Assembly: GCF_000632455.1 (NCBI RefSeq)
Contig: NZ_JFYL01000001.1
Span: forward strand, 1-64,000
Direction of reading: 5' to 3'
Length of the DNA stretch: 64,000 nucleotides
Source: Acinetobacter sp. Ver3
GTDB lineage: Bacteria > Pseudomonadota > Gammaproteobacteria > Pseudomonadales > Moraxellaceae
Positions 27,352 through 35,730 of this stretch are shown piece after piece (within the stretch, counting starts at the first letter, position 1; each line of letters begins with the position of its first letter). The notes below the pieces were generated by a model, which was not told the origin of the DNA, ran no database searches, and saw only the letters and a list, made by a program, of their open reading frames with translations. A program made the translations under genes and the position numbers.

Positions 27352-28137
27352 TTAACCGTAATTTTTTCTTAAATATTCTACAATCTTCTTCGATTCGAAC
27401 AACTTTACGCCTGTGTTAGGATCAACTAAGTACGGGACTTGTATATCCTTCCCTTTGCGATTCATTACCTTTACAACCTGCTCGCGTTTACCGCCAGCCA
27501 AAGGAATATATTTCCCAGGCTTCAATCTTAAAATCGCTGGTCCTTGATCCTGCCAACGCTCTTTAGCGACATTGTGAAACTTAAAAGGTAATTCAAGTTC
27601 TGTGAGTTCAGCGCGCACGATTCTGGTGTATGGACTCGCTTCAAACCCCCACAGCTCAATTAAATGCTTGGGTTGTGGTCTCTGCTTAATCGCTTTATTT
27701 ATAAAAATCCCACGAGCACCATTAATCAGTGTTCCAGCTAGAGCAACTACAGGCAATTTGGGGTAATGTGAGAATTGCTTCGGTGTTTGACCTTTCTCAC
27801 CATAATGCTTAAAAAGATAGTGAATAATATCCTGAGACTCGTAAAGTTTAGCCCCAGTATTTTCATCAATCAAAAAAGGAAATTGAATCTTACCACCAAG
27901 TGTTTCCACTTGATCTCGATAGACCCTTCCACCTTTCGGACAAGGATACACTTCGTAGTCAAGATTAAGTAAAGTCAACACCTCTCTTACACGACGACAG
28001 AATGGTGATCCTTCAAATTCGTAAAGCTTTAATGCTTTTTCTGGCTGTTTAGGAAACGGTGTACCTGAAGTCCCACGTCCACCTTCTGCAACAGCTGAAG
28101 CTAGCGCCTGAGCCACTTTTAATTGATGAATCACCAT
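27352..28137 (-). CDS. Tandem thioredoxin-fold (GST N-terminal type) protein
   Basis: 261 residues made of two successive GST N-terminal-like domains. The first has KLYEFEGSPFCRRVRE (about 37-52), with a single reactive Cys, and IQFPFLIDENTGAKLYES; the second has IELWGFEASPYTRIVR (about 157-172), without Cys, and VPYLVDPNTGVKLFES. The repeated [FY]LIDxNTGxKLxES blocks show internal duplication. No GST C-terminal helical domain is seen, so it is not a normal glutathione transferase. The start has GAGG 8 bases before it. It follows rraA by 30 bases, so likely one operon. Confidence 0.8.
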   Translation of the reverse strand: MVIHQLKVAQALASAVAEGGRGTSGTPFPKQPEKALKLYEFEGSPFCRRVREVLTLLNLDYEVYPCPKGGRVYRDQVETLGGKIQFPFLIDENTGAKLYESQDIIHYLFKHYGEKGQTPKQFSHYPKLPVVALAGTLINGARGIFINKAIKQRPQPKHLIELWGFEASPYTRIVRAELTELELPFKFHNVAKERWQDQGPAILRLKPGKYIPLAGGKREQVVKVMNRKGKDIQVPYLVDPNTGVKLFESKKIVEYLRKNYG

Positions 28138-28167
28138 ACTGATTACCTCGTTTTTGTTTTATTTAAA

Positions 28168-28677
28168 TTAATCGACTAATTTTGTCTTGGACACAATAAT
28201 TCCATTATTGTCTGCATAGATATAATCACCTGGTTGGATTGTGATATTTCCAATTTGAATCGTGATATTGGTTTCGCCCACCCCTTTGCGATTACTTTTT
28301 TGAGGTATAGCCGCAAGTGCGTGCACGCCTAGATTTAAACTCGCAATGGCATCAACATCTCTAACACAACCATTAATAATGACACCACTCCACCCATATT
28401 TAACGGCAGACTCAGCAATCATATCTCCCATCAATGCACAACGCATGGAAGAACCACCATCTACAACTAAAACTTTGCCTTGCCCATCTGTAGCGAGTAA
28501 CTCTTTTACTCGTGAATTGTCCTCAAAACATTTAACAGTGACAGCTTCACCCCCAAAGCTTTTTACACCGCCGTAACTTTTGAAGAATTTTCCATCAATA
28601 GATGGATACAATACTTGAATATCTAAATCAGGATGGTCATCCAGTAAATCACACGTCACAAATGTTGGCGTTGTCAC
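28168..28677 (-). CDS. rraA: Ribonuclease E activity regulator RraA family
   Basis: A 169-residue trimeric RraA-fold protein. Signatures are GGVKSFGGEAVTV, VVDGGSSMRCALMGDM (about 70-85), GWSGVIINGCVRDV and PQKSNRKGVGE. In E. coli RraA inhibits RNase E; the same fold also includes 4-hydroxy-4-methyl-2-oxoglutarate aldolases, which cannot be excluded by eye. The start is GTG 28677 with GAGGG about 8 bases before it. It lies in a three-gene group with a Rossmann protein upstream (11 bases) and the double-GST-fold protein downstream. Confidence 0.9.
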   Translation of the reverse strand: MTTPTFVTCDLLDDHPDLDIQVLYPSIDGKFFKSYGGVKSFGGEAVTVKCFEDNSRVKELLATDGQGKVLVVDGGSSMRCALMGDMIAESAVKYGWSGVIINGCVRDVDAIASLNLGVHALAAIPQKSNRKGVGETNITIQIGNITIQPGDYIYADNNGIIVSKTKLVD

Positions 28678-28688
28678 TTTTTATACCC

Positions 28689-29354
28689 TCAGTTATGTTT
28701 TTGAATCTCTAAATTATCATAAATCTTAATTTTTTCATTTTGAGTTCTTGCGCTCACGACCATAGTATTAGCGACTTGCTCTGCTGTCACTGGCTTATAT
28801 TTGAATGTATTTGGCAGAAATTGCGATACTCGCTTGAAAATACTCTGAGAAATATCTTCGAGTGTCCTTGTTTCAGCTCTTTCACCAATTAAGAGTGAAG
28901 GTCGAATGATCGCCAATTGATAGAGTGATAATGATTTTAGATAATTTTCTAACTTTCCCTTCACTTGATTATAAAAGAATGGAGATCTTTCATTCGCACC
29001 TTCCGCACTTACAATTGCAAAAAAAGTATCGGTATTCACGAGCAAATCAGCAAAATGAGCATTTATCTCAAAATCGATATTGTAAAAATTTTCTTTAGAG
29101 CCTGCTTTTTTAATTGTACTTCCTAGGCAACTAAACGCATGTGAGAATCCAGAAGCGTCCTCATCATTTAACATTAAAAAGTCATCAATGACCAACTGAT
29201 CAACTTTAGTGAACTTTTCAAATTGTTCATCATGCTTACGAACAACTACGACAATTCTGTCGCAATCTACCAATTGATTCAAATGATTTACCAAAGATCG
29301 ACCAACTAAACCAGTTGCCCCTATAACTATTGCACTTTTAATATTTTTAATCAT
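28689..29354 (-). CDS. NAD(P)-binding Rossmann-fold protein (short-chain/epimerase-like)
   Basis: About 221 residues with the dinucleotide-binding VIGATGLVGRS at residues 9-19 and an extended short-chain fold with SAEGANERS, FYNQVKGKLENYL (YxxxK) and IRPSLLIG. It resembles the HTATIP2/semialdehyde-dehydrogenase-like reductases. Substrate unknown. The start is ATG 29354: GGAAGGA lies inside the longer frame (which begins at 29381), so this ribosome site serves the internal ATG. First of the group that continues with rraA. Confidence 0.8.
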   Translation of the reverse strand: MIKNIKSAIVIGATGLVGRSLVNHLNQLVDCDRIVVVVRKHDEQFEKFTKVDQLVIDDFLMLNDEDASGFSHAFSCLGSTIKKAGSKENFYNIDFEINAHFADLLVNTDTFFAIVSAEGANERSPFFYNQVKGKLENYLKSLSLYQLAIIRPSLLIGERAETRTLEDISQSIFKRVSQFLPNTFKYKPVTAEQVANTMVVSARTQNEKIKIYDNLEIQKHN

Positions 29355-29443
29355 TTTTTCGCCATTCCTTCCAATATTCATATAATCTAACGCGCTAACC
29401 GCATTTTATCTGCATCAAAAATGTTGTCAAAGCATGTCAAGAC

Positions 29444-29472
29444 TTGACTTTGCCGCATCATTTAATCACAAT
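29444..29472 (+). promoter_or_regulatory. Candidate rpsT promoter
   Basis: TTGACT (29444-29449), 17-base spacer, CACAAT (29467-29472). The -35 is good, the -10 weak. The transcript would begin about 90 bases before the GTG start. Confidence 0.4.
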
Positions 29473-29569
29473 ATGGCACTTGTTTACGGGCTGGTGTAAA
29501 TTCTTCTAATGTTTGTATTTAGTTGAAATTTCAGCCCGCCCAGACCAATCAATTTCAAGGAGTGCACGA

Positions 29570-29839
29570 GTGGCAAACTCTGCTCAAGCAAAAAAACGTG
29601 CTCGTCAAAACGTTAAAGCACGTAAACACAACGCAAGCTTACGTTCTATGGTTCGTACTTACCTTAAACGCACAGTAGCAGCGATCGCTGCAGGTGACTA
29701 TGCAGCAGCTTCTGAAGCTTACAAAACTGCAGTACCTGTAATCGACCGTATGGCTGACAAAGGTATCATCCACAAGAACAAAGCTGCTCGTCATAAGAGC
29801 CGTTTAAATGCACAAGTTAAAGCTTTAGCTTCTAACTAA
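29570..29839 (+). CDS. rpsT: 30S ribosomal protein S20
   Basis: An 89-residue, highly basic helical protein beginning [13 protein letters not shown] and containing RTYLKRT and [16 protein letters not shown], as in all S20. It binds 16S rRNA in the 30S subunit. I use GTG 29570, with AAGGAG 7 bases ahead; the frame is open back to 29513, but the ribosome site is inside it. A non-ATG start fits S20, whose weak start codon in E. coli takes part in its autogenous control. Monocistronic with a strong terminator. Confidence 0.97.
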   Translation: MANSAQAKKRARQNVKARKHNASLRSMVRTYLKRTVAAIAAGDYAAASEAYKTAVPVIDRMADKGIIHKNKAARHKSRLNAQVKALASN

Positions 29840-29847
29840 GTTGCGTT

Positions 29848-29875
29848 AAAAAAAGCCCTTTAAGGGCTTTTTTAT
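29848..29875 (+). terminator. Intrinsic terminator of rpsT
   Basis: Arms AAAAAAGCCCTT and AAGGGCTTTTTT, 9 bases after the stop. Confidence 0.92.
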
Positions 29876-29916
29876 ATCTTAAATTTATCAATAATGCTTA
29901 AAAAATATTAAAATTA

Positions 29917-30654
29917 CTATCTTTCTTGCTCTATAAATTCACGAATAGACAGCTCATTAGATTCACCACGCCATATCCATTTCAATTTTGCATCTATAAA
30001 TGCTTCACCTTCAAACCAAACAAACAAACCTTCCATCATTTCTGGCCAATCCTGCTGACGAATCTGTGTTTTACCTGAAATCACAGCCAGAATACCAGCC
30101 AGAATAGTGTCATGGCTAACCGCCAAACTTAATCCATGATTCTGTTGAGGGTGAGTTTGATAAAGCAAATGTAAAACATCAACCACACCTGTAATTGGCT
30201 GCTTCATCCCAGGTAAGGTATTGTTTACAAAGCTATTGATAAAGCCCAAAGCACCTTGTTGCTTAAAATATGGCGCAGCTTGATCGATATCTAAAACGAA
30301 GCTACCAGGCTCGACCAAAAGCCCCTGCTCAACAATTTTAATATGATGGGTATTTGACTTAGGATTGATTTGATCAGCACCTTGAATCATCAGTGCTGCA
30401 GTATCAATACAACGTTGAATTGGACTAGAAATACAGTGTTCAATCACACGATCTGTTTGATCAATAAGATAAGCCCCCCAAGCCTGCGCCAGATCCTTAC
30501 CTTGATCTGTTAATTGCAAATCATATCCAGCGAGTCCTTGGCCCACCACCATTTCACGTATTGAGTGGCGAGTAAATAGTGTAACAGGCACAGCAACATC
30601 GGGCAGTAAATCAACCGCTCTGAGCATACTTGGAGGAAGCAACTTCAGCGACAT
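29917..30654 (-). CDS. Histidine phosphatase-superfamily protein
   Basis: A 245-residue phosphatase with the RH motif FTRHSIRE (His about 29) and an acid-phosphatase-like second His in LAVSHDTILAG (about 183). The N-terminal part up to LTDQGKDLAQAWG is typical. The substrate is unknown; the branch resembles acid phosphatases more than phosphoglycerate mutases. No signal peptide is seen, so probably cytoplasmic. cysQ lies upstream in the same direction, 61 bases away. Confidence 0.8.
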   Translation of the reverse strand: MSLKLLPPSMLRAVDLLPDVAVPVTLFTRHSIREMVVGQGLAGYDLQLTDQGKDLAQAWGAYLIDQTDRVIEHCISSPIQRCIDTAALMIQGADQINPKSNTHHIKIVEQGLLVEPGSFVLDIDQAAPYFKQQGALGFINSFVNNTLPGMKQPITGVVDVLHLLYQTHPQQNHGLSLAVSHDTILAGILAVISGKTQIRQQDWPEMMEGLFVWFEGEAFIDAKLKWIWRGESNELSIREFIEQER

Positions 30655-30715
30655 AATAATTCTAATAAATGAAATTAATTTGACTATAACACGATGAAAT
30701 TATAGTTCCACTCCC

Positions 30716-31564
30716 CTAAAGTACATTTGACAACGCATCTAAAGCCAATTGCCTCATTTCAGGATCACGATAGGCGATAAAACCATTATTCAAAACAGTA
30801 TCACGCTGATTATAGGTAAATGGCACAGAATCTAAGGTCACTAACCCCCCCCCTATACTCTCTAGCAAGCCTTGTCCAGCACTGGTGTCCCACTCAGAGG
30901 TTGGATGAAATCTTGGGTAAATATCTATCTCACCTTCAAGCATCATGCAAAATTTATAAGCACTTCCAGCTTCACGACGTATAACCGGTATTTCTCTTTC
31001 AATATAATCAATATATTGTTGATACTTAGGATTTTTACTACTATGACTCAGTCCAATTTGGATGGCATCGACTGGTGAGGCTTTAAATTTGCAATATTTT
31101 TCCCAAATATTGTTCATAAATGAATATTTATAAGGAAGATCCGTCAAATAGCCCATATACATAACTTGCTCTGTCGGCACGACTATAACTGAAAATACAG
31201 TTTGATGGTTCTGAATAAGACTCAGATTAATCGTAAATTCATCACGCTCATGAATAAACTCCTTCGTACCATCCAAAGGGTCTAGCATCCAACATTGAGG
31301 CCATTCATGTCGCTCTGAATAATCACTTTCTTCAGAAATGATCGGAATATCAGGTGTAAGTTTTGCAAGCTCTCTGAGCAGATATTGATTGACCTTTAAA
31401 TCTGCTTGAGTTACAGGAGAATGGTCATCTTTTTCGTTGATTTTAAAATCACGTCCAGCACAATAGTTTTGATATTCTTCTAATAATATTTGGCTTGCAA
31501 CAGCCAAAATCGGAACCAAATTTAACATTTGTTGATCTTGGGGAGCATGCGTTGTGATAAACAT
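30716..31564 (-). CDS. cysQ: 3'(2'),5'-bisphosphate nucleotidase CysQ
   Basis: A 282-residue Mg-dependent phosphatase of the inositol monophosphatase superfamily. It removes the 3'-phosphate from PAP (a by-product of sulfate reduction), giving AMP. Motifs are SPVTQADLKVN (about 50-60), IISEES, DPLDGTKEF (about 95-103) and SEWDTSAGQGLLESIGG (about 224-240). The DPLDGTKEF form is CysQ-like. The start has only a weak AGG. It may share a transcript with the phosphatase gene after it. Confidence 0.9.
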   Translation of the reverse strand: MFITTHAPQDQQMLNLVPILAVASQILLEEYQNYCAGRDFKINEKDDHSPVTQADLKVNQYLLRELAKLTPDIPIISEESDYSERHEWPQCWMLDPLDGTKEFIHERDEFTINLSLIQNHQTVFSVIVVPTEQVMYMGYLTDLPYKYSFMNNIWEKYCKFKASPVDAIQIGLSHSSKNPKYQQYIDYIEREIPVIRREAGSAYKFCMMLEGEIDIYPRFHPTSEWDTSAGQGLLESIGGGLVTLDSVPFTYNQRDTVLNNGFIAYRDPEMRQLALDALSNVL

Positions 31565-31852
31565 GGATAAAACCTATTTTTTCTGGCGCTACACACTCTA
31601 AGCACGACGATCATATTAAGAACCTCAGCCTAAAATGCAGCGTGATTTAATTTGCATTGTTGGATTTATATTTATAGGAGCAAACCTATAAATATAACCA
31701 CTTTGAAACACATAACCCATTTCAATCATAAGAACTCTAACACTTTTAAAACAAAATCCGAAGCGTGATTGCCAACAACCCTCAATACATCTTAAATAAC
31801 ACCCGCAATAGTTCCAAAAATCAGAGCGCGCCTTAGAGTCAGTATCAACAAT
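31565..31852. other. Gene-poor stretch with a 13-16-bp hairpin
   Basis: No convincing gene. Its main feature is TTATATTTATAGG (31666-31678) and CCTATAAATATAA (31685-31697), perfect arms around a 6-base loop; TGG and CCA extend it past a 2-base bulge. GCGTGATT occurs twice, near 31640 and 31766. A 78-codon minus-strand frame (31625-31861) lies downstream of a terminator, has no ribosome site, and contains many rare-looking Cys/Phe runs; I do not call it. Confidence 0.5.
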
Positions 31853-31888
31853 AAAAAACAAGCCTTCTTAAAGAAGGCTTGTTTTTTA
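31853..31888 (-). terminator. Intrinsic terminator of the 45-codon gene
   Basis: Arms AAAACAAGCCTTCTT and AAGAAGGCTTGTTTT, overlapping the stop codon of the small gene. Confidence 0.92.
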
Positions 31889-32023
31889 TTTTTGCTCTTT
31901 GACTGGACTTTCAGGCTGTTCATTCGGTTTTTTTACAGGCTCTTTATTTTTAAAAGAGTCCTGATTCCCTTTATCCTCATTAGATTCTTTGTGTGGTTTC
32001 GAACTATTATCATGTTTTGTCAT
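31886..32023 (-). CDS. Small hydrophilic protein, 45 residues
   Basis: ATG 32023 is preceded by AGGAG at 8 bases, a full ribosome site, and by a promoter-like TTGAAA-16-TATAGA; a perfect terminator overlaps its stop. The 45-residue product (MTKHDNSSKPHKE...) has no hydrophobic stretch, is almost all Lys, Glu, Asn, Ser, Pro and Gln, and should be disordered. No family is recognised. The complete set of signals makes it a real gene that ordinary length filters miss. Confidence 0.75.
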   Translation of the reverse strand: MTKHDNSSKPHKESNEDKGNQDSFKNKEPVKKPNEQPESPVKEQK

Positions 32024-32076
32024 ACTTCAAACTCCTATGCACCATTTTCAAAAAATATGATGCTTTCATAGCGACT

Positions 32077-32104
32077 TCTATACTATTTTTGTATTCATTT
32101 TCAA
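32077..32104 (-). promoter_or_regulatory. Candidate promoter of the 45-codon gene
   Basis: On the minus strand TTGAAA (32104-32099), 16-base spacer, TATAGA (32082-32077), giving a leader of about 47 nt. Confidence 0.55.
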
Positions 32105-32115
32105 GATCTAAATTT

Positions 32116-32144
32116 GTGACCTCACACATCTAATTCGATATAAT
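32116..32144 (+). promoter_or_regulatory. Candidate promoter of the phosphatase-hslR operon
   Basis: GTGACC (32116-32121), 17-base spacer, consensus TATAAT (32139-32144). The leader would be about 170 nt. Nothing else is seen in the gap. Confidence 0.5.
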
Positions 32145-32320
32145 ATGAATGGAATGAAATATAGAAGTCACCACGCACACCCATTCTTGAAGTTCAATTT
32201 TAAAATGCTGATGCGAGTCCAACCTTTTGCATCAAATGATGGTGTAAATCCATATTTAAATAACACCCATTTTGTTGTTTTTATTTGTGCTAAATTGCAA
32301 CAATACCTGAGGAAAGATGA

Positions 32321-33013
32321 ATGAATAAACCCATCATCATGTTCGACATGGATGGAACCCTACTCGATCTTGCTTTTGACGATTTAATTTGGAATCACAA
32401 ACTCCCTGAGCGACATGCCAAAACTCATCAAATCAGTTTAGAGCAGAGCAATCAAATTCTATTTAAATTTTATCAAGATCATAAGCACACGCTCGATTGG
32501 TATTCTACGCGCTTTTGGACAGCCAAAGTCGGCGTTGATACTTTCCAGCTTCAACACGATCACAAAGAATTCATCAAGCCGAGACAGGGATGCATTGCGT
32601 TATTATCAAGCCTTAAGCAAGCTGGATACCGAATATGGTTAGTCACCAATGCTGATGAAAGAGGATTGGCATTGAAAATGAATCAAGTTGACCTCACCTC
32701 TTATTTTGAAGTGATGATCAGTAGTGAAACAATCGGTTTTGCTAAAGAGCGTTTTGAATTTTGGGATCAATTACAGCACATGCACCCATTTGAACCTCGT
32801 CACTGCGTTCTCGTTGATGATACTGCGGTTGTACTCGAAGGTGCTAAATCTTTTGGTATTGAGCATCTAATCACAATTACCCAACCATCTAGCGCTCAAC
32901 CTGAGCGTGAAAGGTCTAAACTTCAGTATCCTGCAATCAATTATCTAAGATCATTAATCCCCTATTTAGACCAAATTAACCATGAGAAAGAAATGAATGT
33001 CAAAACAGCATGA
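32321..33013 (+). CDS. HAD-superfamily hydrolase, YrfG-like
   Basis: A 230-residue HAD phosphatase with motif I FDMDGTLLDL (residues 7-16), motif II LVTNADERG and motif IV VLVDDTAVV. The segment DDLIWNHKLPERHA is like YrfG, a GMP/IMP nucleotidase of E. coli, and the next gene is hslR, the same pairing as in E. coli. Purine nucleotidase activity is therefore likely. GAGGA lies before ATG 32321. The end overlaps hslR by 17 bases. Confidence 0.87.
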   Translation: MNKPIIMFDMDGTLLDLAFDDLIWNHKLPERHAKTHQISLEQSNQILFKFYQDHKHTLDWYSTRFWTAKVGVDTFQLQHDHKEFIKPRQGCIALLSSLKQAGYRIWLVTNADERGLALKMNQVDLTSYFEVMISSETIGFAKERFEFWDQLQHMHPFEPRHCVLVDDTAVVLEGAKSFGIEHLITITQPSSAQPERERSKLQYPAINYLRSLIPYLDQINHEKEMNVKTA

Positions 33014-33437
33014 AACTAAAATCACAGATTCAATGCGAATTGATAAGTGGCTTTGGGCAGCACGCTTTTTTAAAACCCGCTCAATTGCCAAAGCAGCAAT
33101 CGAAGGTGGTAAAGTTCATCACAACAATGATCGTGTTAAAGTTTCCAGAGAAGTACGTGTAGGAATGGAGTTAACGATTCAGCAGGGATTTGAAAAGAAA
33201 ACCGTCATTGTGAAAGCATTATCATCTGTACGAGGCGGGGCACCTACTGCACAATTACTATATGAAGAAACTGAAGTCAGTATCGCGCGTCGTGAGTTGC
33301 TTTCTGCACAAAGAAAATTGCATAATCTTGCACGACCAGATCATCGACCAAGCAAAAAAGATCGACGTGATATTACAAGATTCCGTCAACAAAATGGTCA
33401 GCAATATGACGAAGTTTGGTCATACGATGATGAATAA
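32997..33437 (+). CDS. hslR: Heat-shock protein 15 (ribosome-associated S4-domain protein)
   Basis: A 146-residue RNA-binding protein with an S4 domain: RIDKWLWAARFFKTRSIA (about 14-31), GGKVHHNNDRVK, and a basic C-terminal tail. It binds 50S subunits stalled with peptidyl-tRNA and helps rescue them. It overlaps the end of the phosphatase gene, so translation is probably coupled. A weak terminator follows. Confidence 0.92.
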   Translation: MSKQHETKITDSMRIDKWLWAARFFKTRSIAKAAIEGGKVHHNNDRVKVSREVRVGMELTIQQGFEKKTVIVKALSSVRGGAPTAQLLYEETEVSIARRELLSAQRKLHNLARPDHRPSKKDRRDITRFRQQNGQQYDEVWSYDDE

Positions 33438-33442
33438 GTTAA

Positions 33443-33464
33443 AGCGACAAATACTGTCGTTTTG
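33443..33464 (+). terminator. Weak terminator after hslR
   Basis: Arms CGACA and TGTCG around AATAC, followed by TTTTG. Confidence 0.45.
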
Positions 33465-33583
33465 AAGTTTAAAATTATAGAACAGTCCGATTTTTTCTGT
33501 CACTATAAATGCCGTGGACATTAGACTTAATTAAAGACATCCACTTAAGTTATCAGTGATTTACATCGTTTTGAGGTTATGAG

Positions 33584-34627
33584 ATGGATGATAATAAAAG
33601 CAAAGCACTGAGTGCTGCTTTAAGCCAAATTGAAAAACAATTTGGTAAAAATACGGTAATGCGCCTTGGTGACAATACTGTTCAAGCTGTAGAAGCTGTA
33701 TCTACAGGCTCTCTTACACTGGATATCGCATTAGGTATTGGTGGTTTACCTAAAGGCCGTATTATTGAAATTTATGGTCCAGAATCATCAGGTAAAACCA
33801 CCATGACACTTCAAGCGATTGCGCAATGTCAAAAAGCTGGTGGTACTTGTGCATTTATTGATGCTGAGCATGCTTTAGATCCTCAATATGCTCGCAAACT
33901 TGGTGTAGATATCGATAACTTATTGGTGTCACAACCTGATCACGGTGAACAAGCACTAGAAATTGCAGATATGCTGGTACGATCTGGCGCTATCGATTTA
34001 ATTGTTGTCGATTCTGTAGCAGCCTTAACCCCTAAAGCCGAAATTGAGGGTGAAATGGGTGACTCTCATATGGGTCTACAAGCACGCTTGATGAGCCAAG
34101 CATTGCGTAAAATTACAGGTAATGCAAAGCGCTCCAACTGCATGGTGATCTTCATTAACCAAATTCGTATGAAAATTGGAGTCATGTTTGGAAGTCCAGA
34201 AACCACTACTGGTGGTAATGCGCTCAAATTCTATGCTTCTGTACGCTTAGATATTCGCCGCATTGGTCAAGTGAAAGAAGGCGATGAGATTGTTGGTTCT
34301 GAAACACGCGTTAAAGTGGTGAAGAACAAAATGGCACCTCCTTTCCGTGAAGCATTATTCCAAATCATGTACGGTAAAGGTACAAATCAGCTTGCTGAAT
34401 TGGTCGATCTCGCTGTACAACAAGAACTTGTTCAAAAAGCTGGTGCTTGGTATTCATATCAAGGCAACAAGATTGGACAAGGTAAGAACAACGTGATTCG
34501 TCACCTTGAGGAAAATCCTCAACTTGCACAAGATCTTGATCGCATGATTCGTGAACAATTGTTAACCACAGCGACACCAGCTCCAACTGAAGAAAATGAC
34601 GAAGAAGCAGATTTATTTGAAGTATAA
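33584..34627 (+). CDS. recA: Recombinase RecA
   Basis: A 347-residue ATP-dependent strand-exchange protein. Walker [10 protein letters not shown] (about 66-74), Walker [11 protein letters not shown], the MAW region [14 protein letters not shown] and the L2 loop [25 protein letters not shown] are all intact, with an acidic tail. It handles homologous recombination and natural transformation. Start is ATG 33584; GAGG lies upstream. No LexA-type CTGT-N8-ACAG box is seen before it, as expected for Acinetobacter. Followed by a terminator and recX. Confidence 0.98.
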   Translation: MDDNKSKALSAALSQIEKQFGKNTVMRLGDNTVQAVEAVSTGSLTLDIALGIGGLPKGRIIEIYGPESSGKTTMTLQAIAQCQKAGGTCAFIDAEHALDPQYARKLGVDIDNLLVSQPDHGEQALEIADMLVRSGAIDLIVVDSVAALTPKAEIEGEMGDSHMGLQARLMSQALRKITGNAKRSNCMVIFINQIRMKIGVMFGSPETTTGGNALKFYASVRLDIRRIGQVKEGDEIVGSETRVKVVKNKMAPPFREALFQIMYGKGTNQLAELVDLAVQQELVQKAGAWYSYQGNKIGQGKNNVIRHLEENPQLAQDLDRMIREQLLTTATPAPTEENDEEADLFEV

Positions 34628-34648
34628 TTTTTCAAAAATTTGAAATCG

Positions 34649-34674
34649 AAGCGCCCAAATTCTGGGCGCTTTTG
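34649..34674 (+). terminator. Terminator between recA and recX
   Basis: Arms AAGCGCCCA and TGGGCGCTT around AATTC, followed by TTG. It should make recX a read-through gene, as in other bacteria. Confidence 0.8.
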
Positions 34675-34679
34675 TTTAA

Positions 34680-35321
34680 GTGCATGGATTTAAAATGTCA
34701 GAGAAGTTTCCCAAGTTCATTCATTATGAGCAATTAAAATCAATAATGAATGAAGATGAACCTCAACATCTCATCAATGATCAACACTCGGCTAGTCAAC
34801 ACCTAACCGATCAAGCACCAGATGAATGTGATTTAGATGATACTCATTCATCAGTTCTAGCACAGAATAAAGGCTTAACAGGGACTCGTTTGAGATCGTA
34901 TGCATTTGCAGTCTTAACTCGCAAAGAATACTCAAAAAAAGACTTAATTGATAAACTTGCTTTGTATGCACAAAATAAGGAAGAGGTTTTGAGCTTAGTT
35001 GATGAGCTAGCGCGAGAAAATTATCAAAGTGATGCTCGCGTTGCAGAAATGACGGTACGCAGCCAATTACGTAAAGGAAAAGGTCCAAATCGAATAAAGC
35101 TAGCGCTTAAAAGCAAACACGTTGATAAAGCGTTGGCTGAACCAGAAATGGAAGAAATAGATTGGTATGAACAAGCATACTTATTGAAGGTCAAAAAATA
35201 TGGCTATGAAGTTGCTCAGGACGCAAAATTAAAAGCAAAACAAATTCGCTTTTTACAATATAGAGGCTTTGAAATGGATGCGATTATGAAAGCTATAAAA
35301 CGAAAAGAGAATGAAGAATAA
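34680..35321 (+). CDS. recX: RecA regulatory protein RecX
   Basis: A 213-residue RecX-family protein, which limits RecA filament growth. The core is AFAVLTRKEYSKKDLIDKL (about 75-93), LARENYQSDARVAEMTVRSQLRKGKGP (about 110-136) and a C-terminal RFLQYRGFEMDAIMKAI helix. It has an acidic N-terminal extension of about 60 residues not seen in short RecX. The start is not sure: GTG 34680 is the longest, ATG 34695 and ATG 34746 are alternatives, none with a strong ribosome site. Position right after recA supports the call. Confidence 0.9.
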   Translation: MHGFKMSEKFPKFIHYEQLKSIMNEDEPQHLINDQHSASQHLTDQAPDECDLDDTHSSVLAQNKGLTGTRLRSYAFAVLTRKEYSKKDLIDKLALYAQNKEEVLSLVDELARENYQSDARVAEMTVRSQLRKGKGPNRIKLALKSKHVDKALAEPEMEEIDWYEQAYLLKVKKYGYEVAQDAKLKAKQIRFLQYRGFEMDAIMKAIKRKENEE

Positions 35322-35340
35322 GAAATAAAATTATTATAAT

Positions 35341-35441
<101 letters not shown>

Positions 35442-35466
35442 AGCAGGGCTACCATTGCAAGAACAG

Positions 35467-35494
35467 AGTATAGAGATTTTTAACGATCTTGCAA
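35467..35494 (-). promoter_or_regulatory. Promoter of the SRP RNA gene
   Basis: On the minus strand TTGCAA (35494-35489), 16-base spacer, TATACT (35472-35467). The start of transcription would be about 20 bases before the mature 5' end. Confidence 0.7.
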
Positions 35495-35730
35495 GACCAT
35501 AATGGGCTTTAAAGGCACTAAAAAAGTTCAAGTGAATATTTACTAATCTATTAACAACAAACTTGATATTTTTCATCTAAATAACTTCAACTTAAATTTC
35601 TTCATTTATACAGTTTCATTGTAAATTTATATTGATTTTAAATGCTATGACGTTTTTAATGATCTGATTATTAAGAATTGAAAATACTCAAAGTTCAAAT
35701 TTGAGTATGGACACATATGGAATAATGAAC

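Noticed and set aside
31625-31861. A 78-codon minus-strand frame rich in Cys and Phe
   Set aside because: It starts inside the terminator of the 45-codon gene, spans a strong hairpin, and has no ribosome site.
33438-33583. A possible SOS box before recA
   Set aside because: ACAG and CTGT occur near 33482-33500 but in the reverse order to CTGT-N8-ACAG and with wrong spacing; Acinetobacter is known to lack a normal LexA.
35322-35340. A separate terminator for the SRP RNA gene
   Set aside because: Only an AT-rich tail follows the RNA's own closing stem; no extra hairpin is seen.
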